A stretch of 64,000 nucleotides of DNA from Deinococcus sedimenti (GCF_014648135.1 NZ_BMQN01000004.1:186001-250000), one strand, 5' to 3'. Numbered from the stretch's first letter, positions 22,690 to 31,847 are shown. Notes: a model not told the origin generated them from the letters alone. Made by a program: numbers and translations.

Positions 22690-23091
22690 TCAGCGCCGCT
22701 GGAAACTGATGTTCAGCGCCGGACCCGCCGCGCCCTGCACCCACTCGGCCTGGAACCCCCCGGCCAGCGCGGAGCGCACCTTCGCGTCCGTGCTGAACAC
22801 GTACAGCGTCCGCGTCCCCGCGCCGCCGCGCAGAGTGATCTGCTGCGGCGCCACGCCCGCGCGCAGCTGAGTCAGACTCCTGTCCGGCTGGGCCTTGAGC
22901 ACGACCCGCTCGGTCCCGCAGTAGCAGATCAGCAGACCCTTCTCGACCGAGTACGTCGTGCAGCCCTGCGACGTCCCCCCGGGACACGACACCACGAACG
23001 TCTGAGACTGCCCCGCCGTCACGCCCTGCGCGCCCGTCAGTCCACCCATCGCCACGGCTGCCAGCCCCGCCCACCACCACGTCATCGTCAT
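22690..23091 (-). CDS. Secreted Cys-containing protein, unknown
   Basis: 133 residues from ATG 23091 with TACGCT exactly 6 nt upstream (leaderless). A Sec signal MTMTWWWAGLAAVAMGG is followed by a mature part with four Cys in VSCPGGTSQGCTTY and LLICYCGTE, which could form two disulfides. The upstream Gly/Arg-rich extension of the frame is antisense to the BTAD gene. No known family. Confidence 0.75.
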   Translation of the reverse strand: MTMTWWWAGLAAVAMGGLTGAQGVTAGQSQTFVVSCPGGTSQGCTTYSVEKGLLICYCGTERVVLKAQPDRSLTQLRAGVAPQQITLRGGAGTRTLYVFSTDAKVRSALAGGFQAEWVQGAAGPALNISFQRR

Positions 23092-23117
23092 GCCCGCAGC
23101 GTACCCGGCCCGGCGTT

Positions 23118-25919
23118 TCAGGAGCGTTGCGCCCGCCCCTGATCCAGCAGCGCCTGAAACACCGCCGCGCCCGCCGCGTGCCCCTCGGCCTCCGCCGCCT
23201 CCAGCCCACCGGTCGCGAAGTCCCGCAGCGCCCCCGCCTCCCCGTGCTCCTGCGCCCATTCCGAGAGTGCCTGCCACACGTGATGCTGCATCCGGTACTG
23301 CCCGGACCGGCGCGCCGGTTCCAGCGCCGCCTCCAGCGCCGATCGCTGCCCGGCCCCGTCGCCCAGCAGACGGTGCAGTTCCGCCAGGGTCGTCAGCGCC
23401 ACCACCTCGCCCTCGTGGCGGCCCAGCGTCCGGAACAGCGCCTGCGCCGCGCGCGCGTCCGCCAGACCCTCCGCGGGCCGCTCCTGCTCGTAGGCCACGC
23501 CCGCCAGCGTCGAATGCAGATTCGCGCGCAGCAGGTCGTCGCCCCCGGCATCCAGCGTCGCCCGCAGCAGCGCCTGCGCCTCATCCGCGCGGCCCAGACG
23601 CAGCAGGGCCAGCGCCCGGTCATGCATCAGCAGGCCCCACTCCGGAGCGGCCCGCCCGTCAGCCGGTTCAGCGCCGCTCAGGCCGGGCCCCGCCAGCCAC
23701 GGAGCGCTGACCTCCAGCGCCCCCTGCGGCTCGCCGCGGCGCAGCAGCAGATGCGTGCGTTCCAGCGCCAGCCGCAACGCCTCGGCCCGGTCATCCGGGA
23801 CGAGACCCTGCGCGGCGTCCAGTTCCGCCGCCCAGGCGTCCAGATCCCCCAGCGCCTGAAACGCCCGCCCCCGCTCGCGGTGCAGCGCCGCCCGCTCCGG
23901 GCCCCCCGGCGTGCAGGCCAGCGCGCGGTCCAGCGCCAGCAGCGTCTCCCGGTGCGCCCACAGCGCCCGCGCGTCCGAGGCCGCCTCACGCCACAGCCCG
24001 GCCGCCCGGTCCGAGTCGCCCGCCGCCTCCCAGTGCGCGGCCCGCTCACGCGCCGCCGCGCCCACCCCGTCCAGGTGCCGCGCCAGCCGCGCGTGCCCCG
24101 CCGCCCGCTCCGGGTCGGGCCAGCCCAGCCGCAGCGCCTCGCGCAGCAGGTCGTGCTCCAACCGGAACGACCCGTCCGGCCGGGCCTCCACCCAGCGGTG
24201 CGCGGCCGCCGCCGAGAGCGCCGCGTCCAGCGCCGCCCCGTCCAGCCCACTGGCCGCCGCCGCGTCCTCCGGGCGGAACGACCGCCCCCGCAGCGCCGCC
24301 CCGCGCAGCGCCGCCAGGACCGCCGGGCCCTGCGCCGCCACGCGCTCCTCCAGCGCCGCGCGCAGCGTGCCCGGCACCAGTGACCGCACCTCCGGCAGGT
24401 CCACGTGCAGCTGCCACGCCCCCTGCGCGTCCACGCTCAGCACCCCACGCGAGAGCAGCCCCTGCACCAGCGACAGCAGCGCGTACGGATTCCCACCACT
24501 CAGGCCGTGCAGGGTCTGCGCGAACCCCGTCGCGCGGGCCGAACCCGACAGCAGCCGGATCAGTTTCAGCACCGCCAGTTCCGACAGGGGCGGCACCTCC
24601 AGCCGCAGGAGCCGCCCCGCCCCGTCCAGCTCCTGCGCCCAGGCGTGCAGCGGCCCGCCCGGCACCAGACCCTCCGGCCGGACCGCGCCCAGCACCCGCG
24701 CCCCCGAGCGCTCCTGCGCGCGCGCCAGCACCCGCAGCGTGGACGGATCGAGCCAGTGCGCGTCCTCCACGACCCACACCCTTCCGTTCCCGGCCAGGGC
24801 CAGCAGCGCCTGCGTGAACGCCTCCTGCACCCGCGCCTCGCTCAGCGCGCCCACCGGCAGCAGCGGCGGCGGGCACAGCTGCGGCGCCACCACCCCCAGG
24901 TCATCCCGCACCCGGCGCGGCAGGCCGCCCAGCACCTCCGGGCGAAGCTCCAGCGCCCGCAGCAGCGCCCCGAACGGCCCCGCCGCCGCGCCACTCGACC
25001 CGCGCAGCAGCACCCGCCGCTCCCCCACGCCCGCGCCGAGCGGCCCGCGTGTCAGGGCGTCCAGCAGGCGGGACTTGCCCACGCCCCCCTCACCGATCAG
25101 CAGCAGCGTTCCGCCCGCCGGGGCGCGCCCCGCCCAGTCCAGCACCTGCTGCCACAGACCCTCCCGGCCCACCAGGGGCGGCTCCAGCACACTGACCGAC
25201 CCGGCCGCCGGGGGAGGAGAGGCCGACCCTCCCTCCAGCGCGTGCCCCAGGGCCGGCGCCCAGCCCAGCTCCCGCTCGAACCGCTCGGTGAACGCCGCCT
25301 GCACCTGCGCCGCCTCCGCCCGGCGGCCCGCGCCCCACAGGAGGCGGGTCAGCGCGTCACACGCCGCCTCCGACAGCGGCTGCGCGTCCAGCAGCGCCCG
25401 CTGCGCGTCCAGCGCCCCCTCCGGCCGACCCTGCGCGTCCAGGCCCGTCACGGCCGCCTCCAGCAGCCCCACCTGCCACGCCCGCACCTGCGCCCGCCAG
25501 CCCTCCACCCACTCGTCCAGTTCCGGCACGTCCGGGACACTCACGCCCGACAGCAGCTCGCCCGACGTCCACGGTCGGCCCGCACCCCAGTCGGCCGCCC
25601 AGTCCCCGGCGGCCACCGCGCCCCGCAGCTGCGCCGCGTCACACGCCGCGTCCAGCCACACGTCCTCACCGTCCAGGTGCAGCGCCCCGTCCAGTGGCCC
25701 GCGCGCCCGGTGCAGTTCCAGCCTCAGCCGCGCCCGCGCTTCCTCCGGCCCGTGCTCCGGGAACAGCCGCGCACTCAGCCGCGCGCGCGACTGCCGGCCC
25801 TCCAGCGCCAGCGCCGCGAGCAGCAGCAGCCGCCGCGCCCGCACCGGCACCCGCGCGCCCCGCACCAGCAGCGCCGGGTCGCCCAGCAGCCGCAGCGTCA
25901 CCGACACGCGCCGCTCCAC
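23118..25919 (-). CDS. BTAD/AAA-ATPase transcriptional regulator (SARP/AfsR-like)
   Basis: About 933 residues with a GTG start at 25919. Residues about 6-95 resemble the winged-helix part of BTAD regulators (LRLLGDPALLVRGARV, ALEGRQSRARLSARLFPE), and about 120-250 the bacterial transcriptional activation domain. An ATPase follows: GREGLWQQVLDW, Walker A GEGGVGKS (about residue 281), Walker B VWVVEDAHWLD. The last 300 residues are Ala/Leu-rich helical repeats, TPR-like (ERGRAFQALGDLDAWAAEL). Such proteins activate genes on nucleotide or signal binding. No clear -35; TATACT lies 17 nt before the GTG. Its targets are not evident. Confidence 0.87.
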   Translation of the reverse strand: MERRVSVTLRLLGDPALLVRGARVPVRARRLLLLAALALEGRQSRARLSARLFPEHGPEEARARLRLELHRARGPLDGALHLDGEDVWLDAACDAAQLRGAVAAGDWAADWGAGRPWTSGELLSGVSVPDVPELDEWVEGWRAQVRAWQVGLLEAAVTGLDAQGRPEGALDAQRALLDAQPLSEAACDALTRLLWGAGRRAEAAQVQAAFTERFERELGWAPALGHALEGGSASPPPAAGSVSVLEPPLVGREGLWQQVLDWAGRAPAGGTLLLIGEGGVGKSRLLDALTRGPLGAGVGERRVLLRGSSGAAAGPFGALLRALELRPEVLGGLPRRVRDDLGVVAPQLCPPPLLPVGALSEARVQEAFTQALLALAGNGRVWVVEDAHWLDPSTLRVLARAQERSGARVLGAVRPEGLVPGGPLHAWAQELDGAGRLLRLEVPPLSELAVLKLIRLLSGSARATGFAQTLHGLSGGNPYALLSLVQGLLSRGVLSVDAQGAWQLHVDLPEVRSLVPGTLRAALEERVAAQGPAVLAALRGAALRGRSFRPEDAAAASGLDGAALDAALSAAAAHRWVEARPDGSFRLEHDLLREALRLGWPDPERAAGHARLARHLDGVGAAARERAAHWEAAGDSDRAAGLWREAASDARALWAHRETLLALDRALACTPGGPERAALHRERGRAFQALGDLDAWAAELDAAQGLVPDDRAEALRLALERTHLLLRRGEPQGALEVSAPWLAGPGLSGAEPADGRAAPEWGLLMHDRALALLRLGRADEAQALLRATLDAGGDDLLRANLHSTLAGVAYEQERPAEGLADARAAQALFRTLGRHEGEVVALTTLAELHRLLGDGAGQRSALEAALEPARRSGQYRMQHHVWQALSEWAQEHGEAGALRDFATGGLEAAEAEGHAAGAAVFQALLDQGRAQRS

Positions 25920-26008
25920 GAAAAGGTCACACGGTCAGTATAGGAAACCGGGCCCCGAAACGCCCCTGCAACGCCCCGCGCGTCACCCTGACCGTGGAGG
26001 AGTCCCCG

Positions 26009-26212
26009 ATGACCGAGCGCTACACCCTGCACGTCCAGCACGCCCCGCACTGGGAAGCCCATCTGACCCCCCTGCGCGCACCCGGCGCGGATCCGGGCAC
26101 CCCGCAGGCCCCAGCCCTGAGGTTCAGGTCACCGCTGGACCTGCTCGAATGGCTCGAAGCTCAGGCGGAACCCGCGGTACAGCCGCCCGCGCGGCCCGGC
26201 CCGCTCCCCTGA
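26009..26212 (+). CDS. Small protein, unknown
   Basis: 67 residues, ATG 26009 with GGAGG 8 nt upstream. Sequence starts MTERYTLHVQHAPHWEAHL and ends Pro-rich; an acidic helix FRSPLDLLEWLEAQ lies in the middle. It is transcribed divergently from the BTAD regulator and about 60 nt before hisC. No family recognised; the strong ribosome site is the main support. Confidence 0.6.
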   Translation: MTERYTLHVQHAPHWEAHLTPLRAPGADPGTPQAPALRFRSPLDLLEWLEAQAEPAVQPPARPGPLP

Positions 26213-26273
26213 CCCCGGCCCGATTCCGGATCACTGGACGGCCCGTCACGCCCCGGTGGTACAACGGACAGTG

Positions 26274-27350
26274 ATGACCACTGAACCCCTGTCCGCCGCG
26301 CCCGCCGGGGTGCGCGCCGCCGTGCGCGGCGTGCCCGCCTACCCGTTCACGCCGCTGGACGTGCCCACCAAACTCGACCAGAACGAGAACCCCTACGACT
26401 TCCCCGAAGCCCTGAAACAGGAGGCGCTGCGCCGCATGGCCGCGCGCCCCTGGAACCGGTACCCCGACCTGCACGCCGACGAACTGCGCCGCCGCATCGC
26501 CGCCTTTGAGGGCTGGGACGAGCACGGCGTGGTCGTCACGCCCGGCAGCAACGTCCTGATCAAACTGCTGACCGAACTCGCCGGAATCTCCCAGACCGTC
26601 CTGACGGTCAGCCCCACCTTCAGCGTGTACACCCTGGAAGCGCAGCTGCTCGGCGCGACCCTCGTGCAGGTGCCGCTGAACGCCGACTTCAGCCTGCCGG
26701 TGGACGCCCTGAAGGCCGAACTGAAACGCCACCAGCCGGGCGTACTGTACATTACCCAGCCGCACGCCCCCACCGGGCACGTGGACGCCGACTCCGCCAT
26801 CCGCGACCTCGTGGACGCCGCCGAGGACTGGGTCGTCGTGCTCGACGAGGCGTACCACCAGTACAGCCACACCGACCACAAGGACCTCGTGCGCGCCGGC
26901 GGCAACCGCCTGAGCCTGCGCACCTTCAGCAAGGCCTGGGGGCTGGCCGGACTGCGCCTCGGGTACGCGCTCGCCACGCCGGAACTCGCCGGGCAACTGC
27001 AGAAACTCGTGCCCGCCTTCAACGTCAGCACCCTCGCGCAGGCCGCACTGGAAGTCGCCCTGGAACAACCCGGCTACGTGCAGGAGCGCGTGCAGGAGGG
27101 CGTCCGTGAACGGGGCCGCGTCCTGGCGGCCCTCGCGGGCCACCCCACCTGCCAGGCGCTGCCCAGTCAGGCGAACTTCTTCCTGCTGCGCACCCCCGAC
27201 GCCGCCGCCGCGTACACCCACCTGCTGGAACGCGGGATCGTCGTGCGCCGCCAGGACAGCCTCCCAGGGCTGACCGGCTGCCTGCGCATCGCCATCGGCA
27301 CGCCCGCCGAGAACGACGCGCTGCTCGCCGCGCTGGCCGACCTGACATGA
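26274..27350 (+). CDS. hisC: Histidinol-phosphate aminotransferase
   Basis: 358 residues from ATG 26274. Fold-type I aminotransferase: NENPYDFP (HisC-typical N-terminus), VTPGSNVLI for PLP phosphate contact, VVVLDEAYHQY with the PLP-nitrogen Asp, and the Schiff-base Lys in LRTFSKAWGLAGLRLGY. It converts imidazole acetol phosphate and glutamate to histidinol phosphate in histidine synthesis; some HisC also serve aromatic amino acids. No other his gene is nearby. Its stop overlaps the next ATG (ATGA). Confidence 0.92.
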   Translation: MTTEPLSAAPAGVRAAVRGVPAYPFTPLDVPTKLDQNENPYDFPEALKQEALRRMAARPWNRYPDLHADELRRRIAAFEGWDEHGVVVTPGSNVLIKLLTELAGISQTVLTVSPTFSVYTLEAQLLGATLVQVPLNADFSLPVDALKAELKRHQPGVLYITQPHAPTGHVDADSAIRDLVDAAEDWVVVLDEAYHQYSHTDHKDLVRAGGNRLSLRTFSKAWGLAGLRLGYALATPELAGQLQKLVPAFNVSTLAQAALEVALEQPGYVQERVQEGVRERGRVLAALAGHPTCQALPSQANFFLLRTPDAAAAYTHLLERGIVVRRQDSLPGLTGCLRIAIGTPAENDALLAALADLT

Positions 27351-27691
27351 CCGCGCGCGGGCCGCTCCGCCTGACCGCCGACGAGCAGGCCCGCTTCACG
27401 CCGCCCCCCGACGCCGCGCCGCGCAGTCCCCTCACGACCGACTGCACGGCGTGCGGGGCGTGCTGCGCCGCGCCGGACATCCACGCGCTGAACAAACCCC
27501 TCGGCGTGCCCTGCGTGAACCTCGGCCCCGACCAGGGCTGCGGGCACCTCTGCGCCATCTACGTCACCCGGCCCGGCGTGTGCCGCAGTTACCAGCCGGA
27601 CTGGGTGTGCGGCGAGGTCGCCCCGCTGCCCACCCTGGACGCCCGCACCCGGCGCTTCCTGGAGATCTACGGGTTACAGCAATTGCCATGA
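27347..27691 (+). CDS. YkgJ-family cysteine-cluster protein
   Basis: 114 residues. Metal cluster CTACGACC near residue 33, followed by Cys in VPCVN, GCGHLCAIYVTRPGVCRSYQ, matching the Zn/Fe-chelating UPF0153 (YkgJ) pattern of about eight Cys. Translationally coupled to hisC. Its last codons and stop codon (27689-27691) lie inside the first stem of the repeat that starts at 27686, so the C-terminus may have been set by the repeat insertion. Confidence 0.85.
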   Translation: MTARGPLRLTADEQARFTPPPDAAPRSPLTTDCTACGACCAAPDIHALNKPLGVPCVNLGPDQGCGHLCAIYVTRPGVCRSYQPDWVCGEVAPLPTLDARTRRFLEIYGLQQLP

Positions 27692-27780
27692 AGACGTGTT
27701 CTTCATGGCCGAGCGGAGCGAGTGATTTTTGTTGAGCAGGATGGAGAATGGAGGCATCAGAAGTTTGTTTTTCTGATGCC
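27686..27780 (+). repeat. Hairpin repeat, family 2, copy 1
   Basis: Two perfect hairpins, CCATGAAGA (27686-27694)/TCTTCATGG (27700-27708) and GGCATCAGAA (27753-27762)/TTCTGATGCC (27771-27780), joined by a 44-nt spacer with GAGCGGAGCGAG and ending AATGGA just before the second stem. The same design recurs at 48523 and (minus strand) 62340. It fills the gap between the convergent YkgJ and APH-like genes and could terminate both. Confidence 0.55.
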
Positions 27781-27798
27781 GTAATTCGGAGAACTGCT

Positions 27799-29031
27799 CT
27801 ACAGCCTGACTGATTCCCGTAACGCCTGCCGCAGCGAGAACGGCGTGAAGTTCGGGCGGATGCCCGGCACGGTGCCCACCCAGTCGCGGTACGCCGCATC
27901 GAACAGTGCGGCGCGGTGCAGGTGCGCCAGCGGCAGTGACCGCCACAGCAGCCCCGCCGCGTCCCCGGCCCCCAGGGCACGCAGGTACGCTCCGGCCAGC
28001 CGTTCGGGCAGGTGCGGCGTGCCTGTACGCACGGGCAGCGCCGCGCGGGCGGGGTGCAGGGTGAACCCCAGGAACCACCCGGCGTCCATGAACGGGTGCG
28101 CCAGGGCCGCCTCGCTCCAGTCGAACCACACGCTGCCCCGCTCCGGGCCGTGCAGGGCGTTGCGGGGGTGCGCGTCTCCGTGCGCGGGAAGGCTGGGCAG
28201 GCCGTGCGCGTGCAGGTCACGGAACGCGGCGGCCACGCCCGGGCGCAGGTCGCGCAGCGCCGCCACCTCGTCGGGATTCAGGCCCCAGGCGTGCAGGGGC
28301 GCGGGGTCGGTCAGCAGGGCGTCCACCCGCGCCGCCATGTCCGGCACCGTCAGGGTGGGCGCGCCCAGGTCGGTCAGGGCCGGGGCATCCGCCGCGCGCT
28401 GGAAGGCCGCCAGCCGCTCCAGCGCGCCGGTCCACGCCGCCGGGTCGGGCACTCCGTCGAGCAGCGCGCCGCCGTCCAGGGTCAGCAGCGTCGCCCCCTG
28501 TGGGTCGGCGTGCAGGACGGGCGGCAGCAGCTCCGGGTACCGCGCGGCGAGGTGCGCGGTCAGGGCCGCCTCGCGCCCGTCCGCGCTGACCTTCAGCCAC
28601 GCCCGGCGGCCATCCTCCAGCGGCACGCGGTGGATGCCCATCAGGTCGTGACTGAAACCGAGGTTCACCGGCCCTGCTCGGGTCAGGCCCAGCGCACCCA
28701 GACGGGCGTCCACGCTGGCCGTCGCGACCTCCGGCCAGTCGGGCCGCTGCCAGGGCCGCGCGCCCGGCAGGACGTCCGGGAGGTGCGCGCTCCAGCCGCC
28801 CGGCCACGTCACCTCTGTCCCGTCGGTCAGGCGGACATGCAGCGTCCCGCGCTGCCCGAAGCCCAGCCCGCCGTCGTGCAGCAGCCACGCGCCGGGCGGC
28901 AACTCCGCGCGCAGCACGTCCGGCAGGGCCGCCGCGTCCGGGACGTTCAGGGTCGGCAGGTCACCCGCCGGGGTGCGCCACACCTCACCCCGCGCGTTCC
29001 ACAGCGCCACTCGGCTGGACTCAGCGGCCAT
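27799..29031 (-). CDS. APH-family phosphotransferase with N-terminal extension
   Basis: 410 residues from ATG 29031, overlapping the upstream flavin-reductase gene by 11 nt. The C-terminal part is a protein-kinase-like APH fold: HGDAHPRN catalytic loop and WFDWSEAALAHPFMD with the metal-binding Asp. The first 120 residues (LWNARGEVWRTPAGDLPTLN onward) are an additional beta-rich domain, not usual in APH enzymes. Substrate unknown (aminoglycosides, sugars and choline are all possible in this family); I make no resistance claim. Confidence 0.82.
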   Translation of the reverse strand: MAAESSRVALWNARGEVWRTPAGDLPTLNVPDAAALPDVLRAELPPGAWLLHDGGLGFGQRGTLHVRLTDGTEVTWPGGWSAHLPDVLPGARPWQRPDWPEVATASVDARLGALGLTRAGPVNLGFSHDLMGIHRVPLEDGRRAWLKVSADGREAALTAHLAARYPELLPPVLHADPQGATLLTLDGGALLDGVPDPAAWTGALERLAAFQRAADAPALTDLGAPTLTVPDMAARVDALLTDPAPLHAWGLNPDEVAALRDLRPGVAAAFRDLHAHGLPSLPAHGDAHPRNALHGPERGSVWFDWSEAALAHPFMDAGWFLGFTLHPARAALPVRTGTPHLPERLAGAYLRALGAGDAAGLLWRSLPLAHLHRAALFDAAYRDWVGTVPGIRPNFTPFSLRQALRESVRL

Positions 29032-29554
29032 GTTCCGTCCGTTCGGGCGTGGTGGTGGTGTAGGTGCTGCGGCCCAGGTAGATGGCGGGCGGCGCGACGA
29101 GCAGGCCCGCGTCGTCGTAGGCGTCCGGGTCGAAGTGCACCTGTTCGACGTGACCAACGAACAGGTCGTGGTCGCCGGTGGGCGTGACGGCGCTGACGCG
29201 GCAGGTGTAGTGCAGGTACGCGCCGCGCAGCGCGAGCGGCTGCCCCGGCAGGGTGTCGAGGTTCAGCAGGGCGTGCTTGTCCACGCCGCCGTGCAGGCTG
29301 TGCAGGCCCGCGCCCTGCACGGCGTCCGCGTGCGTCAGCGGAAGGAAGTTCACGCCGAAGGTGCCGCCCGCGCGGATCAGGGCGTGCGTGGCGCGTTCAC
29401 GCCCGACGGCCACGCCGTACAGGGGCGGGTCGGCGCTCAGGGCGGTGTGCCACCCGGCGGCCATGACGTTGCGCTGCCCGTCGTGCGCGGCGGTGATCAG
29501 GGCGACGGTGCCGGGGTAGTACCCGAAGAAACGGTCGGTGGTGGCGCTGAGCAT
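29021..29554 (-). CDS. Flavin-reductase-like protein
   Basis: 177 residues. FMN-binding split barrel: YPGTVALITAAHDGQRNVMAAGWHT, PPLYGVAVGRERATHALIR, FGVNFLP. It probably binds FMN and uses NAD(P)H. Translationally coupled to the APH-like kinase that follows. It differs from the paralogue at 11816, being shorter and lacking that protein's C-terminal segment. Confidence 0.87.
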   Translation of the reverse strand: MLSATTDRFFGYYPGTVALITAAHDGQRNVMAAGWHTALSADPPLYGVAVGRERATHALIRAGGTFGVNFLPLTHADAVQGAGLHSLHGGVDKHALLNLDTLPGQPLALRGAYLHYTCRVSAVTPTGDHDLFVGHVEQVHFDPDAYDDAGLLVAPPAIYLGRSTYTTTTPERTEHGR

Positions 29555-29597
29555 GTGCGGTCATTGTGCCGCGCGGGGCGGGCGGTACGCTGGGCGC

Positions 29598-30263
29598 ATG
29601 CTGCCCCCCACGCTGGCTGACCTGCTGGAGTTCCACGCGCCGCTGTCCGCCGTGCAGCGCGAGCAGGGGGGCGCGGTGACGCTGCTCACGCCGGGTGTGA
29701 ACGTGCTGGCGCTGAACGCGACGTTCCTCCCGGCGGATGTGCGCGGGGTGGATATCGCGGCGGTGCTCGACTGGCACGAGGGGCAGGGTGTGCCGCCGCT
29801 GGTGGCGACGGCGGGGCCGCTGGTGGGCCTGCCGGGTCGGGAGGTGGCCCGCGTGCGCGTGGGTCACGCCGACCCCGCGCCGTGGGCAGGGGAGGGCGTG
29901 GTGGTCGAGCAGGTGTCGCGCCTGCACCTGCGCCCGTGGGCGGAGGCCCTGACGCGCGCGCATGGCACGCCGGCCTGGGGGGAGGGGCTGGCGCGGCAGC
30001 TCGCGGCGCGGCTGGAGGGGGACCGGGACTTCGTTCCGCTGAGTGCGTACCGGGACGGTGAGGTGGTGGGCGCGCTGCTGTGGCAGGCGCGTACGTCTGG
30101 TGGCGCGGCCCATCTGTGGGGCGCGGCTGACCTGTCGGTTCGTGCTGCCCTGATGAGGGGCGCTCAGACGCTGGGTCACCCTATTACTATGTCTAGACAT
30201 CTGGATGAGACGGATGGGGGTCAGATGGGTGAAGTTGTTCACTACATCCTCCTGGAAATGTGA
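29598..30263 (+). CDS. Unknown protein, possibly GNAT-like
   Basis: 221 residues, leaderless: TACGCT at 29586-29591, 6 nt before the ATG. The C-terminal half has a strand-helix pattern seen in N-acetyltransferases (DFVPLSAYRDGEVVGALLW, then a later LGHPITMSRHL), but the acetyl-CoA loop (Q/R-x2-G-x-G/A) is not recognisable. The N-terminal half, up to about residue 100, has no match I know. The last 25 codons are less G+C-rich than the rest. Confidence 0.6.
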   Translation: MLPPTLADLLEFHAPLSAVQREQGGAVTLLTPGVNVLALNATFLPADVRGVDIAAVLDWHEGQGVPPLVATAGPLVGLPGREVARVRVGHADPAPWAGEGVVVEQVSRLHLRPWAEALTRAHGTPAWGEGLARQLAARLEGDRDFVPLSAYRDGEVVGALLWQARTSGGAAHLWGAADLSVRAALMRGAQTLGHPITMSRHLDETDGGQMGEVVHYILLEM

Positions 30264-30432
30264 GATTTCCGTCTCACGATAGGGTGTTCATCTGGAAAGC
30301 GTGAGAACCAGTCGTTGTAGAATTTCTCGCAAAAGATGGGTTTCTGCTCTGCTGGTCAGCTCTATCCAGAGGGTGAGAACTGAGCTTCTGGCTCTCATGT
30401 TGAGGCATTCTTTAACCCGCTTTAATGCCCGC
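30260..30432. other. A+T-rich gap with hairpin and repeats
   Basis: About 48-50% G+C on the lines I counted (30301-30420). GTGAGA (30260-30265)/TCTCAC (30272-30277) forms a hairpin overlapping the preceding stop codon. GTGAGAAC occurs at 30301 and again at 30373. TTTAAT lies 6 nt before the ATG of the CAP gene and may be its -10 box. Confidence 0.5.
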
Positions 30433-31290
30433 ATGCCCACCGCCCTTCTGCGCGGCAGCGCGGCCGCGTTGCTCACCCTCACCCTCGCTGCCTGCAGCAG
30501 CACCAGCACCCCCACCACCAGCACCCCGGCGCCCACCACCAGCGAACCCGCCCAGAGCGTCCGGCTGGCCGCGCAGGCCGTCGCCACGCCCGTCGCCCTG
30601 ACCACCGGGCAGACCCTGCAACTGAACGTCACCGTGAACGGCCAGCCCGCCCAGCCCGGCCAGCTGAAGTGGACCACCAGCAACGCGGGCGTCGCCACCG
30701 TCACCCAGACCGGTCTCGTCACCGCCGCCTCGGCCGGCAGCGCCACCATCCGCGCGGCGCTCGCCACCAACCCCGGCGCGTTCATCGACTTCCCCGTGGC
30801 CGTCACCGCCCCGGCGCCCGCCCCCACCCCGGCCCCCACGCCCGCGCCGGCCCCCGCTCCCACCACGCCGGGCAGCTTCGCGCAGCAGGTCCTGGACCTC
30901 ACGAACGCCGCGCGCGCCGTGCCCCGCAGTTGCGGCGCCACCAGCTTCGCCGCCGCCCCGGCCCTCACCTGGAACGCGCAGCTCGCGCAGGCCGCGCAGG
31001 GTCACGCCGCGGACATGGCCGCTCAGAACTACTTCAGCCACACCAGCAAGGACGGCCGCACCTTCTCGCAGCGCATCGTGAACGCCGGGTACAGCACCTA
31101 CCGCACCATCGGCGAGAACATCGCCGCCGGGCAGACCACCCCCCAGCAGGTCGTGGACGGCTGGCTGAAGAGTGAAGGGCACTGCCGGAACATCATGAAC
31201 CCCAACTTCAAGGAACTCGGCGTCGGGTACGCGTACACGACCACCAGCACCTATAAGCACTACTGGGTGCAGGACTTCGGCGCCCGCTGA
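30433..31290 (+). CDS. CAP-domain lipoprotein with Ig-like domain
   Basis: 285 residues from ATG 30433. Lipobox LTLAACS at about 20; a Thr/Ser/Pro-rich stretch; a Big2-like immunoglobulin domain (about 50-115: TTGQTLQLNVTVNGQP.. VATVTQTGLVTAASAGSATI); an Ala/Pro linker; then a CAP/SCP domain (about 150-285: LDLTNAAR, LTWNAQLAQAAQGHAADMA, YFSHTSKDGRTFSQRI, GENIAAGQ, HCRNIMNPNFKELGVGY). The CAP His and Glu residues are present. Extracellular role unknown. Confidence 0.9.
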   Translation: MPTALLRGSAAALLTLTLAACSSTSTPTTSTPAPTTSEPAQSVRLAAQAVATPVALTTGQTLQLNVTVNGQPAQPGQLKWTTSNAGVATVTQTGLVTAASAGSATIRAALATNPGAFIDFPVAVTAPAPAPTPAPTPAPAPAPTTPGSFAQQVLDLTNAARAVPRSCGATSFAAAPALTWNAQLAQAAQGHAADMAAQNYFSHTSKDGRTFSQRIVNAGYSTYRTIGENIAAGQTTPQQVVDGWLKSEGHCRNIMNPNFKELGVGYAYTTTSTYKHYWVQDFGAR

Positions 31291-31297
31291 CCGCCGC

Positions 31298-31341
31298 ACA
31301 CGAGGAGGGGGAGGCTGCGACCGGCCTCCCCCTCCTCGTGT
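31298..31341. terminator. Strong bidirectional terminator hairpin
   Basis: 18-bp perfect stem ACACGAGGAGGGGGAGGC / GCCTCCCCCTCCTCGTGT with an 8-nt loop, placed between the convergent CAP gene and msrB. No T run of note follows; the length and position make it the clearest terminator in the window. Confidence 0.8.
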
Positions 31342-31347
31342 CGCTCG

Positions 31348-31800
31348 TTATCCGAATAGCGCCCGGTACTCGCCGTACCCCTGCGCGTCCAGTTCCGACA
31401 CCGGCACGAACCGCAACGCCGCCGAGTTGATGCAGTACCGCAGCCCCCCGTGCTCACGCGGGCCGTCCGGGAAGACGTGCCCCAGGTGCGAATCCGCCCC
31501 CGCCGACCGAACCTCGGTCCGCGCGTAACCGATCTTGTAATCCGTGTTCTCCGTCAACGCCACGCTGGGAATCGGCCGCGTGAAGCTGGGCCACCCGCAC
31601 CCCGCGTCGTACTTGTCCAGGCTGGAGAACAACGGCTCACCGCTCACCACGTCCACGTAGATGCCCTCTTCCGTGTGGTCCCAGTACTCCCCGGTGAAGG
31701 CCCGCTCGGTGCCCTCGTGCTGGGTCACGCTGTACTGCATGGGCGTCAGCCGCTCCCGCAGCTCCGCATCCGACGGCTTCACGAACGGCTTCTCAGTCAT
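31348..31800 (-). CDS. msrB: Peptide methionine-(R)-S-oxide reductase
   Basis: 150 residues. MsrB signature: [21 protein letters not shown], and the catalytic Cys in [12 protein letters not shown]. The Zn-binding CxxC pairs of E. coli MsrB are absent. It reduces methionine-R-sulfoxide in oxidised proteins using thioredoxin, useful in an oxidation-tolerant organism. A monocistronic unit by position. Confidence 0.95.
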   Translation of the reverse strand: MTEKPFVKPSDAELRERLTPMQYSVTQHEGTERAFTGEYWDHTEEGIYVDVVSGEPLFSSLDKYDAGCGWPSFTRPIPSVALTENTDYKIGYARTEVRSAGADSHLGHVFPDGPREHGGLRYCINSAALRFVPVSELDAQGYGEYRALFG

Positions 31801-31847
31801 GCGGGCAGTCTAGGCGCGCGGCGCCGCCGGGACGGTAACGAAACGTA

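Noticed and set aside
27799..29031. Aminoglycoside-resistance gene
   Set aside because: APH-like motifs only show a small-molecule kinase fold; the N-terminal extension and context do not support resistance.
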